A stretch of 64,000 bases of DNA from Bacilli bacterium (GTDB lineage Bacteria; Bacillota_I; Bacilli_A; RF39; UBA660): contig JAGBNN010000010.1 in assembly GCA_017634385.1 (NCBI GenBank), positions 1-64,000 of the forward strand. The letters run 5' to 3'. Below, one piece after another: positions 25,666 through 35,920 of the stretch. Position 1 is the first letter of the stretch, and every line of letters begins with the position of its first letter. The notes under the pieces are model-generated. The model did not search any database, was not told the origin of the DNA, and saw only the letters and a list, made by a program, of their open reading frames with translations. Both the position numbers and the translations under genes were made by a program.

Positions 25666-28600
25666 ATGGATAGTAAATTAGAATTATTATTAGACAAAAT
25701 TAATTTAGACACAGAAGATTATAAAAATTTTAAAGACGGAAAAATATTAAAAATAATATCTTCTAAAGATAAATTAAATTGGAATTTTATATTAGAATTA
25801 AATAACTTACTACCTATAAGTTCTTTAGAAAAATTAGACAATATAAAAGAAGCATTTCCAGATTTAAAAACAGTAACTTATACATTAAAAATTGATGGTA
25901 TTACAAATGCTAAAGTAAATGAATATTATACTTATGTTATAAACAGTTTAAAACTGGGTAAAGCGATATCAATGATATTTTTAAATAAAGAAATAAGATT
26001 TACTACAAATGGAATGGTATTAGAAGCATCTAATAAAGCAGAAGAAAATGTTATTAATAATAAAATAAAAGATATAGAAAAGAAGTATAAGCAAATAGGA
26101 TTTAGTAAATTTTCTCTAAAAACTGAATTAGTAGAAGAATATCTTAATAATGAAGAAATAGATAAAGAAATAAAAGAAGAAGCGAAAGAAGCTATAAAAG
26201 AATATAATAATAAACCAAAAATTCAATCACATGAAAGAATGCCAATGGCTTCTACTAAAGAAAATCCTGATAGTAATGCAATACTTGGATTTGATATAAC
26301 AGGAGAAGTATCTAAAATAGAAACAGTAACTGGTGAAATGCAAGATGTTACTATAGAAGGGTATGTATTTGGAAAAGAATTATTTGAATCAACTAAAAGT
26401 GCATTTAAAATAATTACTTTAAAAGTATCAGATTTATCAGATAGTATACTTGTAAAAGTATTCTTTAAAAATGAAGATGATTTTCATAGAATAGATGGAC
26501 AATTAAAAGAGAATAATTGGTATAAAATAAATGGTAGAGTATCATTCGATAATTTTGCTAATGACTTAGTATTAAGTGCAAGAAATATAGAAGAAATAGA
26601 AAGTAAATTTACAGAAGTAAAAGATACAGCAGAAGAAAAAAGAGTAGAATTACATACACATACACTAATGAGTCAGATGGATGGAGTAGTATCTATAGAA
26701 GACTTAATAAAACAAGCTAAAAAATGGGGACATAGAGGTATTGCTGTAACAGATCATGATGGAGTACAAGCATTTCCTAATGCATTTAATTTAGTAAGAG
26801 GAATGAATAAAGAACTTGCTGAAGGGGAAGAACCTTTTAAAGTAATATATGGATGCGAACTTGTTATGGTTGATGATAATGTAGATATCGTAATAAGACC
26901 AACAGATGATGATTTACTTGATACAACATATGTAGTATTCGACCTTGAAACAACTGGTTTTAATGCAGGCGGAGCAGACTCTATTATTGAAATAGGTGCA
27001 ACTAAAATAAGAAATGGTGAAATACTTGAAAGCTTTGATGAATTAATTGATCCAGGTAGAAAATTACCAGAAAAGATAACAGAACTTACACATATAACAG
27101 ATGAAATGTTAAAAGGAAAAATGAACGAAGAAGAAGGTGTTAAGAAGTTTATTGAATGGATAGGTGGAGAAAATGTACCTATGGTTGCACATAATGCTAA
27201 ATTCGATGTTTCATTCATAGAAATGGCATATAAAAAATATAACTTAGGAGAATTTAAAAATCCAGTAATAGATACATTAGAATTATCAAGAGCACTTGAT
27301 TCAGGAGAAGCAAGACATTCTCTTTCTGCAATAACTAAAAGATATGGTGTAGAATTTGATGAAGAAGGACACCATAGAGCAAATTATGATGCTGAAGGAA
27401 CAGCAATAGTTCTTCATAAGATGCTTACTAAAATGCATAATCAAAATTTCAAAAAAATAAGTGAAATGAATAACTTAGTTCCAAAAGATGAAATATATAA
27501 ATATGGTCGTACTCATGATATAAACATACTTACATTAAATCATGATGGTCTTAAAAATTTATTTAAAATAGTATCACTTGCTAATACTAAGTATATATAT
27601 AAAACACCAAGAATACTTAGAAGTGAAATAGAAAGATTAAGAAAAGGACTTTTAATAGGAGCAGGTTGTTATCAAAGTGAAGTATTTACTTCCGCATCAA
27701 CTAAATCAGATGAAGAACTTGCTAATATAATTAAGTTCTATGATTATGTAGAAGTTCAACCAGTAGATGAATATTGTCATTTAGTACCAAGCGTATTTGA
27801 AAATGAAGCACAGCTTATTAAAAATATAGAAAAAATAGTAAGAGTTACAGAAGAAGCTGGTAAGATAATAGTTGCAACTGGTGATGTACATCATATGAAA
27901 AAAGAAGATAAAATATATAGAGAAATAATTATTAATCAAAATGTACCAGGTAGAGGAAGACATCCACTTATAAGAAATTCTAAAGGTGGACAAATTCCTT
28001 CACAACATTTTAGAACAACTGATGAAATGCTTGAAAACTTTGAATTTTTAGGAAAAGAAAAAGCAAAAGAAATAGTAATAACTAATACAAATAAAATATT
28101 AGATATGGTATCGGTATTTGATGTAATAGTACAAACTGGTGGGGTACCATTTTCACCAAGAGTAAAGGCGGATGATGGAAAAACTTATCTAGATTGTCCA
28201 AGAGTAGTAACTGATTTAGTATATGAAAAAGCAAAAGATTGGTATGGAGAACCACTTCCATATAATATTGAATCAAGACTAGGAACTGAACTTTACGGTG
28301 ATATAGTTTTAACTTCTGTAAAATATTATTTAGATAAAAATTTATCAGAAGAAGAAAAAGAAAAGAAAGCCTTTGAAGGACTACATAATGTTATACTAGC
28401 GGGATCAGATGCTGTAAAAGATTTAGTAAGAAAATATTTGATAGATACATCAGAAGAAGAAATAGATGACATAGAAAAAGTACTTAAGAAAAACTTAGGT
28501 GGAGTAATAGGTGCAGGATTTGATCCAATATATTTAATTGCACAAAGACTAGTTAAAAAGTCTAATAATGATGGATTCTTAGTAGGATCAAGAGGATCAG

Positions 28601-30288
28601 TAGGATCTAGTTTTGTTGCAACAATGATGGGAATAACTGAAGTAAATCCACTTTCAGCACATTATAGATGTCCAAAATGTAAATTAAGTATATTTGAAGA
28701 AGATGGTAAATCACTAGGAGCCACTTATTCATCAGGATTTGATTTGCCAAATAAAAAATGTCCTAATTGTGGCACTAATATGATAAAAGATGGACAAGAT
28801 ATACCATTTGCAACTTTCCTTGGATTTAATGCAGATAAAGTACCAGATATAGATTTAAATTTCTCAGATTTAAACCAAGCTGCAATACACGAATATACAA
28901 AAGTATTATTTGGTGTGGATAATGTATATAGAGCAGGTACAATAGGAACAGTCGCAGAAAAAACAGCATATGGTTATACAAAAGGTTATTTTGAAGATAG
29001 AGGAATAGATAAAAGAAGTATAGAAATAGAAAGATTATCAAAAGGGTGTACAGGTGTTAAAAGAACAACTGGACAACACCCTGGTGGAATAGTAGTTATA
29101 CCAGATTATATGGATGTATATGATTTTACACCATATCAATTTCCAGCAGACGATCCAACTTCAGCATGGAGAACTACTCACTTTGATTATCATAAAATAG
29201 AAGAAGATGTATTAAAATTAGATATATTAGGTCACTCAGATCCTACACAACTTAGAATGATACAAGATATGTCAAAAACAGATGTATCTAAAGTACCACT
29301 AGATGATAAAGAAACAATGGCTATATTCTTAGGACCAGAGCCATTAGGTGTTACTACAGAACAAATAATGTGTAATACAGGAACACTCGGTATACCAGAA
29401 TTTGGAACTAAGTTTACAATACAAATGGTAGAAGATACTAAACCTAAAACATTTGGTGAACTTATTAAAATATCAGGACTTTCTCATGGTACTGACGTAT
29501 GGCTTGGTAATGCACAAGAACTTATTAGAAATGAAATAGTACCATTTTCTGAAGTTATAGGATGTCGTGATGATATAATGGTATATCTTATGTATAATGG
29601 ACTTAAACCAATAACAGCATTTAAGATAATGGAGTTTGTAAGAAAAGGAAGACCAAGTAAACCTAAAGATCATGATCAATGGGTAGAATATGAAAATACT
29701 TTAAAAGAAGCAGGAATTGCTGATTGGTATATTGAATCATGCCATAAAATAAAATACATGTTCCCAAAAGCACATGCTGCCGCATATGTTACAAGTGCAT
29801 TTAGAATAGCATGGTATAAAGTACATATGCCAGTATATTACTATGCATCATGGCTTTCTTGTAAAGCAACAGATGTAGATGTAATTACAATGATAAAAGG
29901 TTACGATGCAATAAAGAGTAAAATAATAGAAATAGATGAAAAAGGAAGAGATGCTTCTAATAAAGAAATAGGTACTAGAGAGTCACTTCACTTATGCCTA
30001 GAAGCAACCGCTAGAGGAATTAAATTTCTAAATGTAGATTTATATAATAGTGAAGCAACTACTTATAAAAATGCAAATGATACAGATATAATCCCACCAT
30101 TTAATTCAATAGAAGGACTAGGTGATACTGTTGCTAAGAATATAGTAGAAGAAAGAAATAAATCTCCATTTATATCTATAGAAGAATTCCAAAATAGATG
30201 TAAAGTATCAGCAACATTAATAGACAAAATGAGATTAATGGGAATATTTGGAGATATGCCAGAAACCAGTCAATTAAGTTTATTTTAA
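25666..30288 (+). CDS. polC: DNA polymerase III alpha subunit, Gram-positive PolC type
   Basis: A 1540-residue replicative polymerase. In order: N-terminal and OB-fold regions (about 1-320), a PHP domain starting VELHTHTLMSQMD (about 326) that is interrupted by a DnaQ-like 3'-5' exonuclease (FDLETTG at about 424, then VAHNAKFDVSF and the HRANYDAEGT motif), the rest of PHP, and the polymerase core: GSRGSVGSSF (about 975), a four-Cys zinc site (CPKC and CPNCG) and the catalytic acids in PDIDLNFSD (about 1060). It ends in helix-hairpin-helix and the last SLF. PolC occurs in Firmicutes and their Mollicute relatives. The ATG at 25666 follows GGATGGGTGG; the in-frame GTG at 25657 lies inside that site. 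Length and motifs are complete. Confidence 0.98.
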   Translation: MDSKLELLLDKINLDTEDYKNFKDGKILKIISSKDKLNWNFILELNNLLPISSLEKLDNIKEAFPDLKTVTYTLKIDGITNAKVNEYYTYVINSLKLGKAISMIFLNKEIRFTTNGMVLEASNKAEENVINNKIKDIEKKYKQIGFSKFSLKTELVEEYLNNEEIDKEIKEEAKEAIKEYNNKPKIQSHERMPMASTKENPDSNAILGFDITGEVSKIETVTGEMQDVTIEGYVFGKELFESTKSAFKIITLKVSDLSDSILVKVFFKNEDDFHRIDGQLKENNWYKINGRVSFDNFANDLVLSARNIEEIESKFTEVKDTAEEKRVELHTHTLMSQMDGVVSIEDLIKQAKKWGHRGIAVTDHDGVQAFPNAFNLVRGMNKELAEGEEPFKVIYGCELVMVDDNVDIVIRPTDDDLLDTTYVVFDLETTGFNAGGADSIIEIGATKIRNGEILESFDELIDPGRKLPEKITELTHITDEMLKGKMNEEEGVKKFIEWIGGENVPMVAHNAKFDVSFIEMAYKKYNLGEFKNPVIDTLELSRALDSGEARHSLSAITKRYGVEFDEEGHHRANYDAEGTAIVLHKMLTKMHNQNFKKISEMNNLVPKDEIYKYGRTHDINILTLNHDGLKNLFKIVSLANTKYIYKTPRILRSEIERLRKGLLIGAGCYQSEVFTSASTKSDEELANIIKFYDYVEVQPVDEYCHLVPSVFENEAQLIKNIEKIVRVTEEAGKIIVATGDVHHMKKEDKIYREIIINQNVPGRGRHPLIRNSKGGQIPSQHFRTTDEMLENFEFLGKEKAKEIVITNTNKILDMVSVFDVIVQTGGVPFSPRVKADDGKTYLDCPRVVTDLVYEKAKDWYGEPLPYNIESRLGTELYGDIVLTSVKYYLDKNLSEEEKEKKAFEGLHNVILAGSDAVKDLVRKYLIDTSEEEIDDIEKVLKKNLGGVIGAGFDPIYLIAQRLVKKSNNDGFLVGSRGSVGSSFVATMMGITEVNPLSAHYRCPKCKLSIFEEDGKSLGATYSSGFDLPNKKCPNCGTNMIKDGQDIPFATFLGFNADKVPDIDLNFSDLNQAAIHEYTKVLFGVDNVYRAGTIGTVAEKTAYGYTKGYFEDRGIDKRSIEIERLSKGCTGVKRTTGQHPGGIVVIPDYMDVYDFTPYQFPADDPTSAWRTTHFDYHKIEEDVLKLDILGHSDPTQLRMIQDMSKTDVSKVPLDDKETMAIFLGPEPLGVTTEQIMCNTGTLGIPEFGTKFTIQMVEDTKPKTFGELIKISGLSHGTDVWLGNAQELIRNEIVPFSEVIGCRDDIMVYLMYNGLKPITAFKIMEFVRKGRPSKPKDHDQWVEYENTLKEAGIADWYIESCHKIKYMFPKAHAAAYVTSAFRIAWYKVHMPVYYYASWLSCKATDVDVITMIKGYDAIKSKIIEIDEKGRDASNKEIGTRESLHLCLEATARGIKFLNVDLYNSEATTYKNANDTDIIPPFNSIEGLGDTVAKNIVEERNKSPFISIEEFQNRCKVSATLIDKMRLMGIFGDMPETSQLSLF

Positions 30289-30314
30289 AACATCTGTAAA
30301 ACAGATGTTTTTTT
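30287..30314 (+). terminator. Intrinsic terminator of polC
   Basis: AAAACATCTGT/ACAGATGTTTT (30287-30297 with 30301-30311), loop AAA, T run. The stem touches the polC stop codon. Confidence 0.85.
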
Positions 30315-30349
30315 ATTTGATAAATGCTATACTATAGTTAGGTGATATT

Positions 30350-31864
30350 ATGAAAAATATTATTGAAATCGCAAACAAAATAAAATTAACAGAAGAAGAT
30401 CTATTTTGCTATGGAAAATATATGGCAAAAATAGAAAAAAATTTGAATAATAAGAAAGGTAAATTAATACTTGTAACAAGCATTAATCCTACACCACTAG
30501 GAGAAGGTAAAACAACAATTAGTATAGGACTTACTGATTCTTTAAATAAACTTGGATATAGTGCAATAGCATCATTAAGAGAACCATCACTTGGACCAGT
30601 TTTTGGAAGAAAAGGTGGAGCAATTGGTGGTGGAAAATCTATAGTAGAACCATCTAATGAAATAAATCTTCATTTCACAGGAGATTTTCATGCTATAACA
30701 AGTGCTAATAATTTACTTTGTGCAATAGTAGATAATCATATATATCAAGGTAATGAACTCCAAATAGATAAAGTTGTAGTAAAAAGATGCTTAGATGTAA
30801 ATGATAGATCTTTGCGAGGTAATTTTGTAATAACACCAGCATCTGAAATAATGGCTATATTTTGTCTTTCGAAAGATATAGAAGATTTAAAGAAGAGAAT
30901 AGAAAATATAATTGTAGGTTATACAAAAGATAATAAAGAAGTGTATGCTAAAGATCTAAATGCACAAGATGCTATAACAATATTATTAAAAGATGCAATA
31001 AAACCAAATTTAGTCCAAACATTATATAATAATCCAGTAATTATACATGGAGGACCATTTGCTAATATAGCACATGGATGTTCTTCAGTAATTGCAACAA
31101 AAACAGCACTTTCATTATCAGATTATTGTATTACAGAAGCTGGTTTTGGTAGTGATTGCGGTGCTATTAAATTTTTTGATATAAAATGTAAAAATAATGA
31201 CTTATATCCAGATATAGTAGTACTAAATTGTACTATTAAAGCACTTAAATATAATGGAAACAATAATTTAAAAGAAGGTATAAGTAATTTACAATTTCAT
31301 ATAAGTAATATGAAAAAGTATACTGATAATTTAATAGTAGTTTTAAATAAATTTAATGATGATACAAAAGAAGATATAGATTTTATAGGAGAATATTTAA
31401 AAAATCAAAATATAGAATTCTCAGTATGTACTAACTATGAAGATGGAGAAGATGGATGTCTTGATTTAGCAAATAAAATAATAAATATGAAAGAAAATAA
31501 AAAAAGATATTATATGTATGATAAGAATGACTCATTAAAAGAAAAAATAGAAAAAGTATGTAAAAATGAATTAGGCGCTAAAAATATTAATTATTCAAAA
31601 GAAGCAACAGAAAAAATAGAAAAATTAAATAATAGTACACTAGATATATGTATATCAAAAACACCTATGTCGATAACTGATAATCCAAAAATATTAGGGT
31701 ATCCAAAAGAGTTTAGTGTAAATATAACAGACATTAATATATATAATGGTGCAGGATTTATTACAATATTACTTGGTAATGTACTTACTATGCCAGGACT
31801 TGCTAAAAAATCAAATTATTTAAATATGAAAATAGAAAAAGATAAAATAACAGGAATTAAATAG
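30350..31864 (+). CDS. fhs: Formate-tetrahydrofolate ligase
   Basis: A 504-residue enzyme that makes 10-formyl-THF from formate, THF and ATP for purine and fMet synthesis. The P-loop is TPLGEGKTT, followed by the characteristic REPSLGPVFGRKGGAIGGG and HFTGDFHAI motifs, and HGGPFANIAHGCSS with the later GSDCGAIKFFDIKC. It is about 50 residues shorter than the usual 555, mainly in the middle and C-terminal regions, yet the catalytic motifs are intact. TGCTATACT lies 30 bp upstream as a -10. The next gene, dCMP deaminase, starts 8 bp later, so the two form a one-carbon/nucleotide unit. Confidence 0.95.
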   Translation: MKNIIEIANKIKLTEEDLFCYGKYMAKIEKNLNNKKGKLILVTSINPTPLGEGKTTISIGLTDSLNKLGYSAIASLREPSLGPVFGRKGGAIGGGKSIVEPSNEINLHFTGDFHAITSANNLLCAIVDNHIYQGNELQIDKVVVKRCLDVNDRSLRGNFVITPASEIMAIFCLSKDIEDLKKRIENIIVGYTKDNKEVYAKDLNAQDAITILLKDAIKPNLVQTLYNNPVIIHGGPFANIAHGCSSVIATKTALSLSDYCITEAGFGSDCGAIKFFDIKCKNNDLYPDIVVLNCTIKALKYNGNNNLKEGISNLQFHISNMKKYTDNLIVVLNKFNDDTKEDIDFIGEYLKNQNIEFSVCTNYEDGEDGCLDLANKIINMKENKKRYYMYDKNDSLKEKIEKVCKNELGAKNINYSKEATEKIEKLNNSTLDICISKTPMSITDNPKILGYPKEFSVNITDINIYNGAGFITILLGNVLTMPGLAKKSNYLNMKIEKDKITGIK

Positions 31865-31872
31865 GAGGGTTT

Positions 31873-32355
31873 ATGAATAAAAGAAAAGATTATATTAATT
31901 GGGATTCTTATTTTATGGGAATAGCAGAACTTTCTGCTCAAAGAAGTAAAGATCCAAATACTATAGTAGGAGCGTGCATAGTATCTAAAGATAAAAAAAT
32001 ACTTGCAGTAGGATACAATGGTGCACCTAATGGATATAATGATGAAGATATGCCTTGGGATAGAGAAGGAGATTTTATAAATACTAAATATGCATATGTA
32101 TGCCATGCTGAATTAAATGCAATATTAAATAATAAAGGATCTAATTTAGAAGATTCAATATTATATGTAGATTTATTTCCATGTAATGAATGTGCAAAGG
32201 CAATTATACAATCAGGAATAAAAGAAATAGTATATAAATCAGATAAATATGAAGGAACTCCTGGAAATATTGTTGCTAAAAAAATGTTTGATTATTGTAA
32301 TATAAAATATAGAAAATATAAAAAAGAAAATAAAAAAATAGAATTAGATTTATAA
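31873..32355 (+). CDS. Deoxycytidylate deaminase
   Basis: A 160-residue zinc deaminase. HAE (His78, Glu80) and PCNEC (Cys104, Cys107) are the zinc and catalytic motifs. NGAPNG and the long insertion WDREGDF are typical of dCMP deaminases of the ComEB type, which turn dCMP into dUMP for thymidylate synthesis. AGGAGG ribosome site 8 bp behind the fhs stop. The stop is part of the following terminator. Confidence 0.92.
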   Translation: MNKRKDYINWDSYFMGIAELSAQRSKDPNTIVGACIVSKDKKILAVGYNGAPNGYNDEDMPWDREGDFINTKYAYVCHAELNAILNNKGSNLEDSILYVDLFPCNECAKAIIQSGIKEIVYKSDKYEGTPGNIVAKKMFDYCNIKYRKYKKENKKIELDL

Positions 32356-32366
32356 TTCTATTTTTT
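32336..32366 (+). terminator. Intrinsic terminator with the stop codon in the loop
   Basis: AAATAGAATTA/TAATTCTATTT (32336-32346 with 32353-32363), loop GATTTA with the TAA at 32353-32355 at its edge, then T run. Confidence 0.8.
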
Positions 32367-32367
32367 A

Positions 32368-32396
32368 TTTACAAAAAAAATTATTTTTGATAAAAT
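32368..32396 (+). promoter_or_regulatory. Promoter of the prs gene
   Basis: TTTACA (32368-32373), 17-bp spacer, TAAAAT (32391-32396), followed by GCAGGAGG and the ATG at 32423. Confidence 0.55.
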
Positions 32397-32422
32397 TTAA
32401 ATGTAAAGTAGCAGGAGGTTTT

Positions 32423-33553
32423 ATGGGAAGTAAAGAAGAAAAATTAAAATTAATAGTATTAAAAAGTGCTTTGGAATTTGGAAAATTAGTAGATGAAAAC
32501 TTAAAAGATTTATATCAAACAGATAAGTCATTTATAATACCAACAAAAGAAACTTGGTTTTCAGATGGACATGGTAAAGTAGAACTTTTAGATACAGTAA
32601 GAGAAGATGATGTATATATATTTCAAGATATTGGAAATTATTCAATGGAATATAAAATGCATGGAATAATTAATCATACATCTCCAAATGATTTAAATCA
32701 ACAATTAAAAGATACAATAGGATCTTGTAAATGTCATCCAAAATGTTTATCAATAATAATGCCACTTTTATTTGCAGGAAGACAACATAGAAGAATAGGA
32801 AGAGAAGCACTTAGTTGTGCAGCTAATTTAAGAGATTTAGATATAGATCCATATATAAAAAGAATAATTACATATGATGCACATGATGTAGGAGTACAAC
32901 AAGCACTATCTTATACAGAATTTGAAAATATATATGCAACAAATGAAATACTTGAAGCATTTATAAATGAAACAGATATAAATCAGTTAAAAGATGTAAT
33001 ATTTGTTGCACCAGATGCAGGAGCAGCAAGTAGAAGAGATTTCTTTTTAAATTCATTTAGTAGTGAATATATTAAAAAAGATGCAGGAAGTTTTTATAAA
33101 AAAAGAGATTATAATAAAATAGTAGATGGAAAAAATCCTATTATAGAACATTCATATTCAGGTAATCCAGATGTAGAAGGAAAAACTGCTATAGTAATTG
33201 ATGATATGATCGCATCAGGTGGATCCATGTTTGATGTAATAGATGAACTTAAGAAAAGAGGAGTAGCGCATATATATGTAATCGCATCATTCGCTCTATT
33301 TACAGAAGGAATAGATAAATTTAAAAAATATTATGAAGATGGTAAATTCGATGGAATATATACTACAAATGTAAGTTATATAGATCCAAAATATAAAGAA
33401 GAAAAGTGGCTTCATGTAGTAGATTGTTCTAAACATTTAGCAAGAGTAATTCATAATTTACACGAAGGAGAAAGTATATCAGAATTAATGAAAGATAGAA
33501 GTTATCCATCAAAAGTACTTGCTAAAAAAATTGAAGAAGAAAATAAAAACTAA
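32423..33553 (+). CDS. prs: Ribose-phosphate pyrophosphokinase (long form)
   Basis: A 376-residue PRPP synthetase. GRQHRRIGREAL is the region near the ATP site, YDAHDVGVQQAL the His-containing flexible part, VAPDAGAASRR and the PRPP loop VIDDMIASGGS are clear. It is about 60 residues longer than the common 315-residue form, with extra segments including a short Cys-rich stretch (CKCHPKC), as in the longer Prs type I know from some Clostridia and Bacilli. The ATG at 32423 follows GCAGGAGG; the frame opens upstream at 32387, across the promoter. It supplies PRPP for nucleotide synthesis. Confidence 0.9.
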   Translation: MGSKEEKLKLIVLKSALEFGKLVDENLKDLYQTDKSFIIPTKETWFSDGHGKVELLDTVREDDVYIFQDIGNYSMEYKMHGIINHTSPNDLNQQLKDTIGSCKCHPKCLSIIMPLLFAGRQHRRIGREALSCAANLRDLDIDPYIKRIITYDAHDVGVQQALSYTEFENIYATNEILEAFINETDINQLKDVIFVAPDAGAASRRDFFLNSFSSEYIKKDAGSFYKKRDYNKIVDGKNPIIEHSYSGNPDVEGKTAIVIDDMIASGGSMFDVIDELKKRGVAHIYVIASFALFTEGIDKFKKYYEDGKFDGIYTTNVSYIDPKYKEEKWLHVVDCSKHLARVIHNLHEGESISELMKDRSYPSKVLAKKIEEENKN

Positions 33554-33570
33554 CAATAGTTAGTTTTTTT
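33548..33570 (+). terminator. Intrinsic terminator
   Basis: AACTAAC/GTTAGTT (33548-33554 with 33559-33565), loop AATA, T run to 33570. The same stem and loop recur at 36489. Confidence 0.85.
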
Positions 33571-33616
33571 GTTTACATTTTATCTTTACATAAATGATTT
33601 TTAAATATATATATTA

Positions 33617-33625
33617 TGTTATAAT
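33617..33625 (+). promoter_or_regulatory. Extended -10 promoter of the tandem-HEPN gene
   Basis: TGTTATAAT, followed by a short AAT repeat (about 33624-33635) and the GGGTG ribosome site. No -35 at 17 bp. Confidence 0.55.
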
Positions 33626-33649
33626 AATAATAATAAGGGTGATTGTAGT

Positions 33650-35920
33650 ATGAGTATTGATATTATTAAGCGTATATTAAAAAGAAATAAAGTAGAATTA
33701 GATATGTTTACTAATAATGATAGTGATAATTGTAAAGATAAATATAATAATTTAATATATTTACTTATAGAATTTATTTTAGAATCAAAAAAAACAAATA
33801 TGGATATATTGTCATCGATTAGATATAGTAAAATATTAAATTATAATAAAGATGCTATAACATTATATTTGAATTTAATGCAAGATGTATTAACAAATCA
33901 AACAATCAATGAGACGGCTTTAGATAATAAGGATATATCATTCATAGCTGATTTAAATGGAAATTTAGATTATAATACGCTAGAAGGAAAGAAAAATATA
34001 CTTAGTCAAATACGAAATGCATATGCTCATAAAAGCGGTAAAATATATTTTTTTGAAGATAATGGTGTCAAAAAAGTTAAAATTGATAATAAAAGTTGGT
34101 TCAGCATAGAAGTAAAATTAGATGATTTAAATAAGTTGTTTAAAGATATAACTATAGTAGATTTTAATAATGAAATACAAATGAATATTGTAAAAACAAT
34201 AGAGTGTGTTCAAAATGGAAATTATAAAAATATTCCAGAAAATGCGGCAATAATATTAAAATTAAATTTATTAATGTGCTATAACAAAGAAAGTATATTC
34301 GATAGATTTATGCAAACTCAGACATCATTTATAGATGCATCTAAATTCGAAATTAATAGTACTTCTAATTGGAATTATACAGAAGCAAGTTTAAGACGAA
34401 GTTTTTTTGATAGATTTGATATCTTTTTTCATTCTGATTTCGACAAAGAATCATATATAAATGAATGGCAACAAATAGTTGATATTTATAATAATGTAGT
34501 TTTATCTGGTATAAAATATACATATAATACAAAAAATATGCCTTTTGATATTTATACTCAAAAACACATACCAATTCCATTATTTTTAAATGCTCTAAGA
34601 AATTCAAATTGCCATGGAAGAATACAAATAAATGGTGATAAATTTGTATTTTATGATCAAAATAATGGAGCAACTTCACAACCATATTTCTATATGAGTA
34701 TAAATAAAAAAGATTTGATAGAATTTTTATCAAACGATTATTTTGATGAAAGTATTTTTACAACTATAGATAAACATCAAAATGAGCATAATTCAAAATT
34801 ATATCTTTTGGAAAGAGCAGAATCTGCAAATAATTTTTCAAATTACATGGATATTTATAAAGCAAGATTACAAAGTTTATCTGAAATGGATGTTGTAAAA
34901 TTTATGTACGATAACAATAAATTTTCAGCATATTTAATGGAATATCCTAAACAAATAGAGGAATTTTTAAATTATAAATTAAGTGATGGAACATTATTGA
35001 TGGACTTACTTGAAAGTTTTTATACTGGTCCAAATATGAATAAAAAAAGAGTAAGACGTGATAGCATTCATTATTTTAAAGATGGAGTAATAATATATAA
35101 TAAAGTATTAACAGATGAATTAGAAGAAATTAAAAATATAGAGGATAAAATACCAAATGATTATGATCCGTTACCTAAAGTATTTTTTAAATATAAAGGA
35201 TCATATAAAATTTCTCTTGATAAAAATTATGAATTCTTTAATTTGTATTATTCATTTTTAAGAAATTTAAAAAATATTCAACCTAATATAATTCCAATAA
35301 GTTTGGATGAGTTAACAGAAGAAGAAAGAAATATTATTTTATCAGGATCAGAAGCATTAAAAGAAGAATTTTTAGATAATAAAATTATGCTTGATGACAC
35401 ATGTGCTAGTGATATTACTACCCTTATGGAAGTAGGTATGCAACAAAGTAATCGAAGTGAATTTAGCAAAATTAAGGTTGCTTGTGCATATGCAAATGTA
35501 AACAAAAAAGAAGAAAAAGATGAAAAAAGATATACAATAACAAATGTAGAAAAAAGAAGTAATTTGTCGAGTGTCTATAAATTTGGGGTAGCTAAGAAAA
35601 TTGTTTTAGGAACAGAAGAGGCTAAAAGAGTAGGAAAATTAGTATTGATAAATCTTGGACTTATGGCATTTAGAAATGTGATTTTAGAAATTTTAAAAAA
35701 TACTCCTTATATTGAAATGCCATCATTTCATTATTTCTTTTCAATAGCATTTGGTACTGCAATGTTTAGTAATCATTTTAATTTGATTAAGGCAACAATT
35801 AAACTAAATAGAAAATTAGATGCAATAAGGTCTGATTTTAAATCATTAGAAAAGTATAGTGATGGAGGTGATTTTGATGTTTTTGGAATTGATGGACAAG
35901 ATAACATTAAACGAAAATGA
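33650..35920 (+). CDS. Protein with two HEPN RNase motifs, possible defence or toxin effector
   Basis: A 756-residue protein. Two segments carry the RNxxxH HEPN signature: RNAYAH (122-127) in LSQIRNAYAHKSG and RNSNCH (317-322) in LNALRNSNCHGR. After each comes a matching beta/acidic region (KIYFFEDNG ... EVKLDDLNKLF and KFVFYDQNN ... SINKKDLIEFL), so the two look like diverged copies of one unit some 195 residues apart. The HEPN fold is used by many RNases of toxin and phage-defence systems. Residues 340-650 are not recognised. Two hydrophobic stretches (662-683, 691-715) could bind the membrane, then a charged tail. CGT, CGA and ACG codons are more frequent than in neighbours, a hint of transfer. 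The 3' end overlaps the gene at 35877 by 44 bp. No nearby CRISPR. The RNase role is inference. Confidence 0.6.
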   Translation: MSIDIIKRILKRNKVELDMFTNNDSDNCKDKYNNLIYLLIEFILESKKTNMDILSSIRYSKILNYNKDAITLYLNLMQDVLTNQTINETALDNKDISFIADLNGNLDYNTLEGKKNILSQIRNAYAHKSGKIYFFEDNGVKKVKIDNKSWFSIEVKLDDLNKLFKDITIVDFNNEIQMNIVKTIECVQNGNYKNIPENAAIILKLNLLMCYNKESIFDRFMQTQTSFIDASKFEINSTSNWNYTEASLRRSFFDRFDIFFHSDFDKESYINEWQQIVDIYNNVVLSGIKYTYNTKNMPFDIYTQKHIPIPLFLNALRNSNCHGRIQINGDKFVFYDQNNGATSQPYFYMSINKKDLIEFLSNDYFDESIFTTIDKHQNEHNSKLYLLERAESANNFSNYMDIYKARLQSLSEMDVVKFMYDNNKFSAYLMEYPKQIEEFLNYKLSDGTLLMDLLESFYTGPNMNKKRVRRDSIHYFKDGVIIYNKVLTDELEEIKNIEDKIPNDYDPLPKVFFKYKGSYKISLDKNYEFFNLYYSFLRNLKNIQPNIIPISLDELTEEERNIILSGSEALKEEFLDNKIMLDDTCASDITTLMEVGMQQSNRSEFSKIKVACAYANVNKKEEKDEKRYTITNVEKRSNLSSVYKFGVAKKIVLGTEEAKRVGKLVLINLGLMAFRNVILEILKNTPYIEMPSFHYFFSIAFGTAMFSNHFNLIKATIKLNRKLDAIRSDFKSLEKYSDGGDFDVFGIDGQDNIKRK

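Noticed and set aside
26754..27218. Long minus-strand frame inside polC (154 residues)
   Set aside because: Shadow of the polC exonuclease region; Ser/Pro/Ile-rich, no ribosome site, no family. Other long antisense frames (for example in 3811-4233, 5497-5838, 34365-34733) are of the same kind.
33617..33640. AAT microsatellite as a phase-variation tract before the HEPN gene
   Set aside because: Only about four repeat units, in a genome where AT runs are common, and it lies downstream of the -10; slippage cannot be claimed.
33650..35920. Cas13-like effector
   Set aside because: Two RNxxxH motifs suggest it, but they lie only about 195 residues apart in the N-terminal half, there is no CRISPR array, Cas gene or direct repeat near, and the C-terminus looks membrane-linked.
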